Below, in pieces: positions 27,958 to 36,965 of a stretch of 64,000 nt of DNA (within the stretch, counting starts at the first letter, position 1; each line of letters starts with the position of its first letter). Origin of the DNA: Kutzneria viridogrisea (GTDB lineage Bacteria; Actinomycetota; Actinomycetes; Mycobacteriales; Pseudonocardiaceae); the NCBI GenBank assembly GCA_014138725.1, contig JACJID010000007.1, positions 62,001 through 126,000 on the forward strand. Direction: 5' to 3'. The notes below the pieces were generated by a model. That model did not search any database. It had not been told where the DNA came from and saw only the letters and a list, made by a program, of their open reading frames with translations. Position numbers and translations under genes: made by a program.

Positions 27958-28578
27958 TCACGCTCGTGTCGAGTCAGCCAAGATGGCTTCACTGATGATG
28001 CGCACCGCGCGTTCGACGCTCTGCGATGTCGCTTCGGAGGAAGCCTGCTCGGATTCGTAGATGAACGCGGTGGCGCCGCGCCTGCTGCCACAGTAGTCGA
28101 TGATGCCATGCTCGATCTGTGTTCGTAGGGCCTTCTCGTACCCGTGGCGCTCGAATTCTCCAGAATCGGCGCCGGCGACGGGCAAAAGATGTGTAGTGAG
28201 CCCCTGAAGCCTCGGTCGCAGACCCGAAGAAACGGAGTAATCGAAGGCCCAGCCGTTGATGAAAACACGATCGATCCAGCCCTTCAGCAGTGCGGGCATT
28301 GACCACCAGTACACAGGAAAGATCAATACGAGATCGGTGGCGCGTTCGAGACGACGGTGCTCACGGACAATCTCGGCTGGGTAGTTGCCACCCTCCTGAT
28401 ATGTCCGGCGATCCGCCAAGGTGAATTTGGGGTCGAACTGCTCCTCGTGCAGGTCGGCGACCTCGACCGCCCGAGGGTGTAGTGCTGTCTTGAGGGTTCC
28501 AAGCACGTGATGTGTCAGGGACTGAGGGTCTGGGTTCGCGGCGACTAGCAAGGTCCGCGAGCTGGTGGCGGTGCTCAT
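27958..28578 (-). CDS. NAD(P)H:quinone reductase-like flavoprotein (flavodoxin fold)
   Basis: 206 residues from the ATG at 28578 (GGAAGGAC upstream). TLLVAANPDPQSLTHHVLGTL is an FMN/FAD phosphate-loop start of the NQO1/MdaB/KefF group. VLIFPVYWWSMPALLKGWIDRVFINGWAFDY is its core signature for flavin and substrate binding. It probably performs two-electron reduction of quinones or azo/nitro compounds in the cytoplasm. Next gene on the same strand is an NmrA-like protein 77 bases upstream, so the two may be co-transcribed. In-frame extensions upstream of 28578 show no similarity. Confidence 0.88.
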   Translation of the reverse strand: MSTATSSRTLLVAANPDPQSLTHHVLGTLKTALHPRAVEVADLHEEQFDPKFTLADRRTYQEGGNYPAEIVREHRRLERATDLVLIFPVYWWSMPALLKGWIDRVFINGWAFDYSVSSGLRPRLQGLTTHLLPVAGADSGEFERHGYEKALRTQIEHGIIDYCGSRRGATAFIYESEQASSEATSQSVERAVRIISEAILADSTRA

Positions 28579-28655
28579 CACAGTCCTTCCGGTATCTGAA
28601 GAAAATGGTTCGTGTCTTTGAACGAGGCGTCCTACGGGCCTGAACCGCCAGGCGA

Positions 28656-29495
28656 TCACCGCCGTTGCCACGCTCCGGCCGCCGCGGCCCGTACGACGTA
28701 TTCCTCGAAGGTTCGGGGCTCGCGTCCCAGCACGGTGGCAAGGTCATCCGTGGTCTCGGCGGCCAGCCTGCGTTCCATCAGCACGAACATCTCGGAGACG
28801 TGATCGGCGTCCTCCTTGCTCAAACCTTCCTCGACCAGCGTCGCCGCGTATTCGGCCGGGGTGATCTGCCGGAAGGCGATGGGCTGTCCGGAGGCCCGGG
28901 AGATCAGCTCGACGGCCTCCCTGAAGGTGAGTGCACGTGGTCCGCTCAGCTCGTAGATCCGTCCGGCGTGTCGGCCGCTCTCGGTCAATGCCGCGGTCGC
29001 GGCGTCGGCCACGTCCTCGATGTCGATGAACGGCTCGGGGACCTCCCCGGCTGGAAGCGCCAGCTCACCGGCGATCAGCGGCGGGTGAAAGACGTCCTCG
29101 TCGAAGTTCTGATCGAAGTTCGACGGCCGTAGGACGGTCCACTCCAGCGAGGAACCACGTACGGCCTCCTCGGCCGACCGCATGTCCAGTCCGAATGTGG
29201 AGTCGCCCCAGGTGTCGGCGCCGCGCCCGGAGAGCAGGACCAGCCGGCGCACGCCGGCGGCCTCAGCCCGTACCACGAATTCGTGCACCGGGCCCGGCAC
29301 TCTCGGGGCTACCACGTAGGCGACGGCGACGTCCTGAAGGGCGGCATCCCAGGTGTCTGGATCGGACCAGTCGAACGGGGTCCGGCTCGATCGGGACGCG
29401 GTACGCACCGGTGTGCCGCGCAGCCGCAGCCGGGCGGCGATCCTTCGGCCCGTCTTGCCTGTCGCGCCGAGGACGAGAGTGGCGTCTTTGCTCAT
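28656..29495 (-). CDS. NmrA/NAD(P)H-binding protein
   Basis: 279 residues from the ATG at 29495. TLVLGATGKTGRRIAARLRLRG is the Rossmann GATGxTG loop. WTVLRPSNFDQNFDED and GRIYELSGPRALTFREAVELISRASGQPI are typical of the NmrA/QOR2-like atypical SDR family, either quinone reductases or redox-sensing regulators. The active-site YxxxK is absent, as is usual here. Divergent from the AraC regulator at 29578, which probably controls it and the flavoprotein downstream. Confidence 0.88.
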   Translation of the reverse strand: MSKDATLVLGATGKTGRRIAARLRLRGTPVRTASRSSRTPFDWSDPDTWDAALQDVAVAYVVAPRVPGPVHEFVVRAEAAGVRRLVLLSGRGADTWGDSTFGLDMRSAEEAVRGSSLEWTVLRPSNFDQNFDEDVFHPPLIAGELALPAGEVPEPFIDIEDVADAATAALTESGRHAGRIYELSGPRALTFREAVELISRASGQPIAFRQITPAEYAATLVEEGLSKEDADHVSEMFVLMERRLAAETTDDLATVLGREPRTFEEYVVRAAAAGAWQRR

Positions 29496-29577
29496 GGCAC
29501 CGATGAAACACGGCCGGATCGGACGATTCCATGGGTAAGAAGCCGGAATACCTGTGCAGTCGTCTAACCTGGCTGAG

Positions 29578-30579
29578 GTGGACGTGTTCAGTGACCTGAT
29601 CCGCGGGGTGCGAGCCCACGGCTCGCTGTTCGGTAGCTCGACCCTGTCCCCGCCCTGGGCACTGCACTTCGTGGACGGCGCACCGCTGACCTTGTGCACT
29701 GTCCTCACTGGGGCGGGCTGGATCGTGCCCGAACACCATCAGCCCGAACCGCTTCGCGCCCGCGAGACGATCGTTGTGCGCGGGCCTGCGACGTTCACTT
29801 TCGTTGACGAGCTCGGGACCCGGGCCGAGCCGATCGCCTGCGGCGAGCACTGCGCGACGCCCGAGCAAGGCGGGACCCGGTACCGGCTCGGGTGGCACGA
29901 CTCTGGCGAGGGCACCGGTGACAGTCACGGCGCGACGACCCTGATCGTCGGCGCCTATCCGGTCCGCGGCGAGATCAGCCGTCGGCTGCTGGACGCGCTG
30001 CCCGTCGTGTTGCGCGTGGACGCCGGGGGCACGGGTGACCCCGTGCTGGACCATCTCGCCGCCGAGGTCTCCCTCGACACACCGGGCCAGCAGGTGGTGC
30101 TCGATCGGCTGCTGGACTGGATGCTGGTCTGCACGCTGCGCGAATGGTTGGACCGGCCCGGTGGACAGCCCCCCGCTTGGTGGACCGCCCAGCGAGATCC
30201 GGTGGTCGGAGTCGCATTGCGCCTGCTGCACGCCGAACCAGCGGCACCATGGACGGTCAGCGCGCTGGCCCAACGCACCGGGGTGTCGCGTTCGACACTA
30301 GCCAAACGGTTCGCCGACCTGGTCGGCGAACCGCCGCTGGCCTACCTCACCCGTTGGCGTATGACGCTCGCGGCAGACCTACTGGTCGAGCAGAAGTCCT
30401 CGACCATCGCTCACGTTGCCCGCAGCGTGGGCTACTCCGACCCGTTCGCGTTCAGTGCAGCCTTCAAACGGATCCGAGGCGCCAACCCGAGCGAGTTCCG
30501 GCGCGGCGCGACCACAGCCTTCCCAGCAGCTGAGCGGACCGCCCTGGCCCGCACTGGCTCTGGCAGTCAGGACAGCTGA
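29578..30579 (+). CDS. AraC-family transcriptional regulator
   Basis: About 333 residues. N-terminal cupin-type sensor domain (VDVFSDLIRGVRAHGSLFGSSTLSPPWALHFVDG, AraC_binding_2 type). The C-terminal double helix-turn-helix starts near 230 (WTVSALAQRTGVSRSTLAKRFADLVGEPPLAYLTRWRM; IAHVARSVGYSDPFAFSAAFKRIRGANPSEFR). GTG at 29578 is chosen because family proteins begin MDVFSDL; GTG at 29554 in the same frame is an alternative. Neither has a strong ribosome site, and the message may be nearly leaderless. It faces the NmrA-like/flavoprotein pair. Confidence 0.9.
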   Translation: MDVFSDLIRGVRAHGSLFGSSTLSPPWALHFVDGAPLTLCTVLTGAGWIVPEHHQPEPLRARETIVVRGPATFTFVDELGTRAEPIACGEHCATPEQGGTRYRLGWHDSGEGTGDSHGATTLIVGAYPVRGEISRRLLDALPVVLRVDAGGTGDPVLDHLAAEVSLDTPGQQVVLDRLLDWMLVCTLREWLDRPGGQPPAWWTAQRDPVVGVALRLLHAEPAAPWTVSALAQRTGVSRSTLAKRFADLVGEPPLAYLTRWRMTLAADLLVEQKSSTIAHVARSVGYSDPFAFSAAFKRIRGANPSEFRRGATTAFPAAERTALARTGSGSQDS

Positions 30580-30794
30580 GATTCCCGGACGGGCAAGAAG
30601 TCGTCCACCTGCGCGAGCAGTGATCGGCCTGAGCGGCTACGGATTTGCTGTGCCCGTCGCACCAGGTGCTCGCCGACGGCCGGGAGGATGTGGACGACGC
30701 GGGTTGCCTCGTCTGCCGAGACTCCCTCGTCAACCAGGAGGAACAGGGCGATCAGCGCGGCGTGCGGGCAGTAGTGCCAGCCGGCGAGGGTCAA
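30567..30794 (-). CDS. Small hypothetical protein
   Basis: 75 residues from a TTG. GWHYCPHAALIALFLLVDEGVSADEATRVVHILPAVGEHLVRRAQQIRSRSGRSL reads like a helical protein fragment rather than noise, but I do not recognise a family. No ribosome site is evident. It may be the end of a decayed gene, since the protein-like sense continues a little upstream of the start. Confidence 0.3.
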   Translation of the reverse strand: MTLAGWHYCPHAALIALFLLVDEGVSADEATRVVHILPAVGEHLVRRAQQIRSRSGRSLLAQVDDFLPVRESQLS

Positions 30795-30870
30795 CGCCGT
30801 CTCGGGCCAGGCTGTCCTACCGCCGCGCGGCCGATGGCGTGCCTCGTCGGTCCTCGTGGCTGGGTAGCTG

Positions 30871-31791
30871 CTACTTCGTGGCCTTGTCGAGGGTGCCGCT
30901 GACGTAGAGCAGGCCGCCCATGCGCAAGTCGTCGTTCTTGAGGGGTGGAAGGTCGTTGGCGGCGAACAGGTCTCGGGTGCTGATTGCGTTCAGCGCCCAG
31001 CCGTGGTCGGTCAGATAGGGAGCAGCTTCGTTGCGCTCACCGAAATAACGCAGCCTCGCCATGTCGGGATCGAAACCGTGCGCACGCCAGCGTTCGGAGA
31101 TGCGATGCAGGCCTTCCTTCGTCTTGTCCTCGTCGCCCGGTCGTGGGTTGGGCCTGCTTTCGGTGGCCACCCGGCTTCCCGACGCGCTGAGTTCGGTGAT
31201 GGTGTCCAACAGGCGGTCCTGCGCCTCAGGCGGCAGGTAGCCCAGCAGGCCTTCGGCGCTCCACGCGCTCGGCCGGGCCGGGTCGAACCCGGCGGTACGC
31301 AGTGCGGTGGGCCAATCCTCGCGCAGATCGACCGCGGCCACCCTCCGATCGGCGGTGGGCACAGCACCCAACTCGGCCAGCGCGCGAGTCTTGAACTCGA
31401 TAACCTGTGGCTGGTCGACCTCATACACCACGGTCCCGGTCGGCCAGGGCAGTCGGTACGCGCGGGAATCCAACCCCGAGGCCAGGATCACGACCTGCGT
31501 GATGCCCGAGTTCGTCGCATCGAGGAAGAACTCGTCGTAGAACTTGGTACGCACCTTGGCTCCGTCGATCGCCACCTGCTCGACCAAGTCCTCGGGGGGC
31601 AGTTCACCGGTCGCCAGCCGGGTGAGGAGGTCGATGCCGACCGCCCGGACGAGCGGTTCGGCGAACGGGTCGTCGATGAGCGAACGATCCGCGCGGGTCG
31701 CTATCGCCCGGGTCATCGCGGCCATGGTCGCGGTCGCGCCGACGCTGGATGCCAGGTCCCAGGTGTCTCCGTCGTACCTGGTGGGAGTCAT
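30871..31791 (-). CDS. Class I SAM-dependent methyltransferase (LCMT/PF04072 type)
   Basis: 306 residues from the ATG at 31791. [25 protein letters not shown] is the characteristic start of the actinobacterial leucine-carboxymethyltransferase-like family, with motif [21 protein letters not shown] (~110-130), [13 protein letters not shown] (acidic SAM-ribose contact) and [21 protein letters not shown]. Several polyketide O-methyltransferases belong here. It lies after the P450 at the end of the PKS operon with a ~120-base gap, so it may be transcribed separately. It is the natural candidate for an O-methylation (inference). Confidence 0.85.
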   Translation of the reverse strand: MTPTRYDGDTWDLASSVGATATMAAMTRAIATRADRSLIDDPFAEPLVRAVGIDLLTRLATGELPPEDLVEQVAIDGAKVRTKFYDEFFLDATNSGITQVVILASGLDSRAYRLPWPTGTVVYEVDQPQVIEFKTRALAELGAVPTADRRVAAVDLREDWPTALRTAGFDPARPSAWSAEGLLGYLPPEAQDRLLDTITELSASGSRVATESRPNPRPGDEDKTKEGLHRISERWRAHGFDPDMARLRYFGERNEAAPYLTDHGWALNAISTRDLFAANDLPPLKNDDLRMGGLLYVSGTLDKATK

Positions 31792-31913
31792 GTTCTGCCC
31801 CAGCTTTCTTTGGACACAGGTCGTGTTCGAGAAGTGGCGTACCACTTTTCAAGGTGCGGCCAGTGACGGTACTCGGCGACGCGGACGGCTTCGCCACGGC
31901 GGCAACCTACGCC

Positions 31914-33140
31914 TCAGCCCGTGGTGAACTGGACTGGGAGTTCCACCAGGCCGCGAAACGGTGAGGCCGGCGGCAGCCGGTGGAGTTCGTCGACCGCCAC
32001 CGCGAGCCGCAGCCCAGGCAGGCGGCGCAGCAGCGCCCCGATGCCTATCTGTGCCTCCATCCTGGCCAGCGAGACGCCGAGGCAGTAGTGGACTCCGTAG
32101 CCGAAGCCGACGTGCGAGCCGCCCTGCCTGCACAGGTCCAGTTTGTCAGGGTCGGCGAAGTGCGCGGGATCGTGGTTGGCCGCGTTGATCACCACACCGA
32201 CGATCGAACCACGCGGGATGCGCACTCCCTGGTACTCGACGTCCTCGGTGGCGATCCTGGGACTGGCCACCGGGAGCGGTCCGTCGAACCGCAGGAGCTC
32301 CTCGACCGCCGAGGACAGCAACTCCGGGTTGGCCCGAAGCAGTGCCAGCTGGTCGGGGTTGGACAGCAACGCCACCATCGCGTTGCCCAGGAAGTCCGCC
32401 GTGGTCTGGTGCCCGGCGAACAGCAACAGGAACGTGGTGGCCACGAGTTCCTGCTCTGACAGCGTCCCATCGCGGTCACAGGCATCGACCAGCGCGCTGA
32501 TGATGTCGTCACCTGGGTGTGCGCGCTTGTCCCGCACCAGGTCGGCAAGGTAGTGGTGCAGTCGCAGCTGGGCCTGCTGCACCGCCGCCCTGTCATCCTC
32601 GGGCCTGCGGCTCGCTCCGGACTTCCTGATCACTTCAGTCCAGCCGATGAGCTGCTTGTGGTCGTTTTCCGGTACCCCGAGCAGTTCACAGATCACCATC
32701 ATCGGCAGGGGTATGGCGAACTCGCTCATCAGCTCGGACCGGCCGTGTGGGAAGAACGCGTCGACCAGTTCGTCCACGATCTCCACCACACGGGGCCGCA
32801 GCGCCTCGATCCGGCGCGCCGCGAACGCCTGGGACACAAGCCGGCGCAGCCTGCTGTGCTCGGGGGGATCCGAGTTGAGCATGTTCTTGTTCAACGAAGC
32901 CGAGTTCGGGCCGAAGATCCGGAGGTAGTGCTCGCCGGGGCCGTAGAGGTCCTTGGACAGCCTGGGGTCGGTCAGCGCCGCCTTGGCGTCGTCCATCCCA
33001 GTGATCAGGTAGGAGTCGAACCGGGGCGAGCCGACCAGGCACACCGGTGTCGTGTCGCGCATCCGCGCGTAAGCAGGATACGGATCGGTGGCGAATTCGC
33101 GGGTGTAGAGCTCTGACGCGGGTACGGCGTGCTCGGTCAC
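31914..33140 (-). CDS. Cytochrome P450 (PKS tailoring)
   Basis: 408 residues from GTG 33140, which overlaps the preceding stop (GTGA). I-helix LLLFAGHQTTADFLGN (oxygen-binding Thr), EELLRF (ExxR), PVASPRIATEDVEYQGVRIPRG and heme loop FGYGVHYCLG with Cys353: a complete class I bacterial P450 of CYP105/107-like layout. It needs a ferredoxin and reductase, neither of which is in the window. Last of the tightly coupled PKS genes, so it probably hydroxylates or cross-links the aromatic product. Confidence 0.93.
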   Translation of the reverse strand: MTEHAVPASELYTREFATDPYPAYARMRDTTPVCLVGSPRFDSYLITGMDDAKAALTDPRLSKDLYGPGEHYLRIFGPNSASLNKNMLNSDPPEHSRLRRLVSQAFAARRIEALRPRVVEIVDELVDAFFPHGRSELMSEFAIPLPMMVICELLGVPENDHKQLIGWTEVIRKSGASRRPEDDRAAVQQAQLRLHHYLADLVRDKRAHPGDDIISALVDACDRDGTLSEQELVATTFLLLFAGHQTTADFLGNAMVALLSNPDQLALLRANPELLSSAVEELLRFDGPLPVASPRIATEDVEYQGVRIPRGSIVGVVINAANHDPAHFADPDKLDLCRQGGSHVGFGYGVHYCLGVSLARMEAQIGIGALLRRLPGLRLAVAVDELHRLPPASPFRGLVELPVQFTTG

Positions 33141-33457
33141 CTGGGCTCCTCGGTGTCGCCTCGCAGGCTGTGCAGGACGTGGTAGGTGTTGCGGTGCGCG
33201 GAGTCACGGAGCTCACCGACCACGCGCAGCAGCTGGTCGCGGTGCTCGCTGCGGCCGAAGGCGTCCAGCCGTTCGCGGTCGGCCCAGTCACTGATGATCA
33301 GGTAGCTGCGCGGGTCGTTGATGTCGCGGAGCAGGTCCTGGCGCAGACATCCGTCCAGGGTGCCGATCTGGGTGGCCGCCGAGAGCCACGCCTCCTCGAA
33401 CTGCTGCTCGCAGCCCTCCCTGGTGCGCATCGCGAGCACGGTACGCACCCTGGTCAT
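33137..33457 (-). CDS. Antibiotic biosynthesis monooxygenase (ABM) domain protein
   Basis: 106 residues, a ferredoxin-like alpha+beta barrel of the ABM/ActVA-Orf6 type: VRTVLAMRTREGCEQQFEEAWLSAATQIGTLDGCLRQDLLRDINDPRSYLIISDWADRERLDAF. Such cofactor-free enzymes oxidise phenols to quinones in aromatic polyketide pathways. It is coupled at both ends: ATG over the stop of the fused monooxygenase, stop within the P450 GTG. It resembles the first half of the ABM pair fused to that monooxygenase. Confidence 0.85.
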   Translation of the reverse strand: MTRVRTVLAMRTREGCEQQFEEAWLSAATQIGTLDGCLRQDLLRDINDPRSYLIISDWADRERLDAFGRSEHRDQLLRVVGELRDSAHRNTYHVLHSLRGDTEEPR

Positions 33458-35727
33458 CGCGCACCTGCGAAGACCAGGCCCAGGGTGCTCCTGAGCGCGT
33501 CGGCGTCGATCGGGTGACTGCGGAACCCAACGTGTCCGTCCGGACGGACCAGGTACAGGGCTGTGCCCGTGACACCGTAGGTCACGCGGAACTCCTCCCC
33601 GTTGTCGCGCAGCACTGGGGGGTTGAGCATCTGCGGCACGCGGACATCCGGGCTGAGCAGCAGGTACGTGTCGAGTTCCCCGCACGCCTGCTCACGGACC
33701 TCGGCGCACAGCTTCTCCGCGGCGACCACCGTGGACTCGTCGGCCGAGCCGTCCGCGTAGATCAGCAGCGTGTGCCTGGTGCCGCGGAGCAGGTCGCGCA
33801 ACCGCAGCGGGTGCCCGACACCCTGCCGGTGCAGACCGCCGACATCGGGAGCGCGGTCACCGGGCCGTGGGCCGCTGCCCAGCGCATCGGGGGCGGACAC
33901 GGACTCGCCGACCAGCGGACTGTCGGGGTAGCTGAGCAGCAAGGACATCTCTTGCAGGAACTGGCGTTTCAGGTCATCGCGGTCCAGCTCGTCGGTGAAG
34001 GCCATGCGCACCGCACGCCCGACCACCTCCTGGCCCGCCGGGCGCCGTTCGATCTCGTAGCTGTCCAGCAGCCCGGGCGCGGCGATCCCCCGCACCGCCA
34101 GTGCCAGCTTCCAGGCCAGGTTGTAGGCGTCCTGGATCCCGGTGTTCATGCCCTGGCCGCCTGCGGGGGGATGCAGGTGCGCTGCGTCGCCGGCGACGAA
34201 CACCCGCCCGTCGCCGTACCGGTCCACGATCCCGTGGCTGATCCGGAACACCGAGGACCAGCGCAGGTTGGACGCGCGCGTGCCGGTCGGAGCGAGCTGG
34301 TCCAGCGCCGCCTGGACCTCGGCGAGGGTGGGTTCGGCGAGTTCCTCGCTGAACCCTGGCGGGGCGTCCTGCTCGCCGGTCTGCTCGAGGAACCGGGGCG
34401 GCGCCATCGTCGCGATCCGGTACCGGGACTCACCGCGCAGCGGGACACACACCAGCATGTTGTCCATCCGGCCGTCGGTTTCGCGGATGAACCGCAGCAA
34501 GTGGCCGTCGGGCATGTCCCACTCCACGTCCACGTCGCCGAGCAGGAACAGCTGCGGGAACCGGCCCAGACCGCCCGCGAAGGTCAACCCGAGCAACTCG
34601 CGGACCTTGCTGTGCGCACCGTCGCACCCGACCAGGTACTTCGCCCGAACCGTCTCCAGCCCGGCACCGGTTGTCGCGAGCGTGGCCAGCACACCGTCCT
34701 CGTCCTGGGTGAACGCGATCAGTTCAGCACCGCGTTGCGGGCGCACTCCCAGGGTGGCCAGCCGTTCGGAGAGGATGCGCTCGGTCTCGTACTGGGGCAG
34801 GCCGAGGTGTGCATAGGGCAGCTCCGGCAGCTCCCAGCTCATCCGGTGGACCTCCACGCCGTTGACGAACACCGCCTGGCCGGTCAGCCAGGTCCCGGCG
34901 TCCATCGCCTCCCGCGCGATGTCCTGGTCCTCCCAGATCTCCATGGTGCGGCAGTGCACGCCGATCGCCTTGTCGGCCTGCGCGGGCGGTGCGGCCAGCC
35001 TGTCCACCACTCGGCACTCGATGCCGCGCCGGGCCAACTCGATGGCGGTGGTCAGCCCGGTGGGGCCTGCCCCGACGACGAGTACGTCTGTTGTCCTGTG
35101 CACGTCGGTCTCCCTGGCCTGGGGCACTCGGTTGGTCACGGGCTGAGCCGCGAGGTGGAAGATGCGGCGCCGGAACTCGCGGAGGAACGGCGCGATCGGC
35201 TGGGCCTGCTCGGCGTGTGCTGGATCGTCGACCCACTCGGAGAACGCCGCCTCGCTGGCCCACTCGGCGAAGATGTGGTAAGCGTCAGCATCGGCCTCGC
35301 GCAGCAATTCCTCGTGAACGTGTCCGGGGACGGCGCCCATCCTGGCGGCGACTTCGGCGTACCCGCGTTCGAACTCCCGGCGCCTGGGTGTCGGTACGGC
35401 GACCGTGAGATCCACGCAGATTGCCGATCCGCTGCCGTCGAGAGCGCGCATCACTTGGTAGCTCGGGGCTTCATCGGTCTCGCACAGTGGACGAACGGCG
35501 TCGGCCAGGCACGCGGCGACCGGTCCGTTCTGGTAGTCGCGCAATGCGGATTCGTCGGTCCAGTCAGTGACGAGGACGAACACGCGCGGATCGACGGCGT
35601 CGCGGAGCGCGTTGCGGGTGAGGTTGCCGGCAAGCACGCCGATCTGCCCGGCGACCTCACGCCACACCGCTCGCACGGCGTCTTCGCACCCCGGACGCGC
35701 GCGCACCCTGAGCACTGCCCTGATCAT
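33454..35727 (-). CDS. Fused ABM-ABM-FAD monooxygenase (PKS tailoring)
   Basis: 757 residues. Two ABM-type domains come first: ~1-100 (AVLRVRARPGCEDAVRAVWREVAGQIG; DPRVFVLVTDWTDESALRDYQ) and ~105-200 (REFERGYAEVAARMGAVPGHVHEELL; YHIFAEWASEAAFSEWVDDP). A class A flavin monooxygenase starts at ~215 (VLVVGAGPTGLTTAIELARRG). The DG motif is VGCDGAHSKVRELLGL, and GD motif RVFVAGDAAHLHPPAGGQGMNTGIQDAYNLAWKLA; the end is the thioredoxin-like tail of PgaE/RdmE-type enzymes. Start ATG overlaps the CLF stop. It probably carries out one or more ring oxidations, possibly Baeyer-Villiger-type. Fused enzymes of this kind occur in polycyclic polyphenol pathways (from memory). Confidence 0.9.
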   Translation of the reverse strand: MIRAVLRVRARPGCEDAVRAVWREVAGQIGVLAGNLTRNALRDAVDPRVFVLVTDWTDESALRDYQNGPVAACLADAVRPLCETDEAPSYQVMRALDGSGSAICVDLTVAVPTPRRREFERGYAEVAARMGAVPGHVHEELLREADADAYHIFAEWASEAAFSEWVDDPAHAEQAQPIAPFLREFRRRIFHLAAQPVTNRVPQARETDVHRTTDVLVVGAGPTGLTTAIELARRGIECRVVDRLAAPPAQADKAIGVHCRTMEIWEDQDIAREAMDAGTWLTGQAVFVNGVEVHRMSWELPELPYAHLGLPQYETERILSERLATLGVRPQRGAELIAFTQDEDGVLATLATTGAGLETVRAKYLVGCDGAHSKVRELLGLTFAGGLGRFPQLFLLGDVDVEWDMPDGHLLRFIRETDGRMDNMLVCVPLRGESRYRIATMAPPRFLEQTGEQDAPPGFSEELAEPTLAEVQAALDQLAPTGTRASNLRWSSVFRISHGIVDRYGDGRVFVAGDAAHLHPPAGGQGMNTGIQDAYNLAWKLALAVRGIAAPGLLDSYEIERRPAGQEVVGRAVRMAFTDELDRDDLKRQFLQEMSLLLSYPDSPLVGESVSAPDALGSGPRPGDRAPDVGGLHRQGVGHPLRLRDLLRGTRHTLLIYADGSADESTVVAAEKLCAEVREQACGELDTYLLLSPDVRVPQMLNPPVLRDNGEEFRVTYGVTGTALYLVRPDGHVGFRSHPIDADALRSTLGLVFAGAR

Positions 35728-36965
35728 GACATCTCCTCAGATGGCCTGCGCAGCACGATGGAGCTGTTGAACCCGCCGTAGCCGCGCGCGGTGACCAGGA
35801 CGACGTCGACGGGCATCCGGCGAGGCTCGCGAACGAAGTCGAGGCCGTAGGTGGGAACGGGGTTGGTGAGGTTGCCGACTGCCGGGACCACGCCGTCCCG
35901 CATGGCGAGCACCCCTACGACCAGGTTCAGCGCGGACCCGCCCGCGCAGAGCCGCCCGATGAGGCCCTGCGGCGCCGTCACCGGAACGCTCTCGGCGCGG
36001 GGGCCGAAGGTGTCCCGGATCGCGCGCACCTCCAGTGCGTCGAGGTCAGGGCTGCCCGCTCCGTCGGCGAGCACGAGGTCTACGGCCTCCGGCGAGAGCC
36101 CGGCGTCCTCGATGGCCAGCCGCATGCACCTGGTCAACTGCGTGCTGTCCTCGGCCGGGCGCCAGAGGTGGTGCGCGTCGTGTGTGGCCGCGTAGCCGGC
36201 CACCTCGGCGTACACCCGCGCGGTGCCCCTGCCTTTGGCCTCGGCGGCGTCCTCGAGAACCAGGACGGCGCCGCCCTCTCCCGGCGCGTACCCGTTGGCC
36301 TCGACGTCGAATGGCTTGTAGCCGCCTCGCGGATCGCGGCTGGTGGTCATCCGCCCGCTGGCCGACTGGCAGGCGAGCGAGTACGGGCACAGCGGTGCCT
36401 CGGTGCCGCCGACGAGCATGACCGACGTACCGCGCCGGATGGACCTGCGCGCCTGGCCGACGCTGTCCAGTCCGCCCGCGCCGTCGGTGACGACCACACT
36501 GGACGGACCTTTGGTTCCGTGCCTGATCGACACCTGCCCGGTGTTCGCCGCGTAGAACCAGGCGATCGACTGGTAGGCGCTGACCGCTCGCCGGCCCTGC
36601 GCCCACAGCGCCTGGATCTCCCGCTGGCCGAACTCCACCCCGCCGGAGCCGCTGCCGAAGGCGACACCGATGTCGTACTGGTCCTGTCCGGCCACGTCGT
36701 AGCCGGCATCGGTGAGGGCGAGCTCCGTGGCGGCCAGTGCCATTTGGGTCCACCGGTCGGTCTGCACGGCGAGGCGGTTGTCGATGTAGTCCTCGACGCG
36801 GAAACCGTGCACCTGACCTGCGATGCAGGTGTCGTACCCGCTCGCGTCGAATGCCTCGATCGGGCTGACGTGCAGCTCGCCGCCCATGGTGGACCGCCAG
36901 TACGCTTCGGTCCCGATGCCGCTGGGTGCGAGGACACCGACTCCGGTGATCACCGTCGCGTTCAC
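35724..36965 (-). CDS. Type II PKS ketosynthase beta / chain length factor
   Basis: 413 residues, partner of KS-alpha in the heterodimer that sets polyketide length. Thiolase fold with [12 protein letters not shown] start, FAAxN-type [21 protein letters not shown] and C-terminal [14 protein letters not shown]. At the position of the KS Cys this family normally has Gln (EQAGGLD); here the sequence is [11 protein letters not shown], giving Gly162. Conserved LRPAED-type [11 protein letters not shown] and [14 protein letters not shown] are present. The GTG start overlaps the KS-alpha stop, the standard translational coupling of KS/CLF pairs. Confidence 0.95.
   Translation of the reverse strand: MNATVITGVGVLAPSGIGTEAYWRSTMGGELHVSPIEAFDASGYDTCIAGQVHGFRVEDYIDNRLAVQTDRWTQMALAATELALTDAGYDVAGQDQYDIGVAFGSGSGGVEFGQREIQALWAQGRRAVSAYQSIAWFYAANTGQVSIRHGTKGPSSVVVTDGAGGLDSVGQARRSIRRGTSVMLVGGTEAPLCPYSLACQSASGRMTTSRDPRGGYKPFDVEANGYAPGEGGAVLVLEDAAEAKGRGTARVYAEVAGYAATHDAHHLWRPAEDSTQLTRCMRLAIEDAGLSPEAVDLVLADGAGSPDLDALEVRAIRDTFGPRAESVPVTAPQGLIGRLCAGGSALNLVVGVLAMRDGVVPAVGNLTNPVPTYGLDFVREPRRMPVDVVLVTARGYGGFNSSIVLRRPSEEMS

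Noticed and set aside
33514-35781. Plus-strand open frame of ~755 codons antisense to the fused monooxygenase
   Set aside because: No domain, Gln/His/Arg-rich composition typical of the frame opposite a high-GC coding sequence, and no ribosome site. The minus-strand gene is unambiguous.
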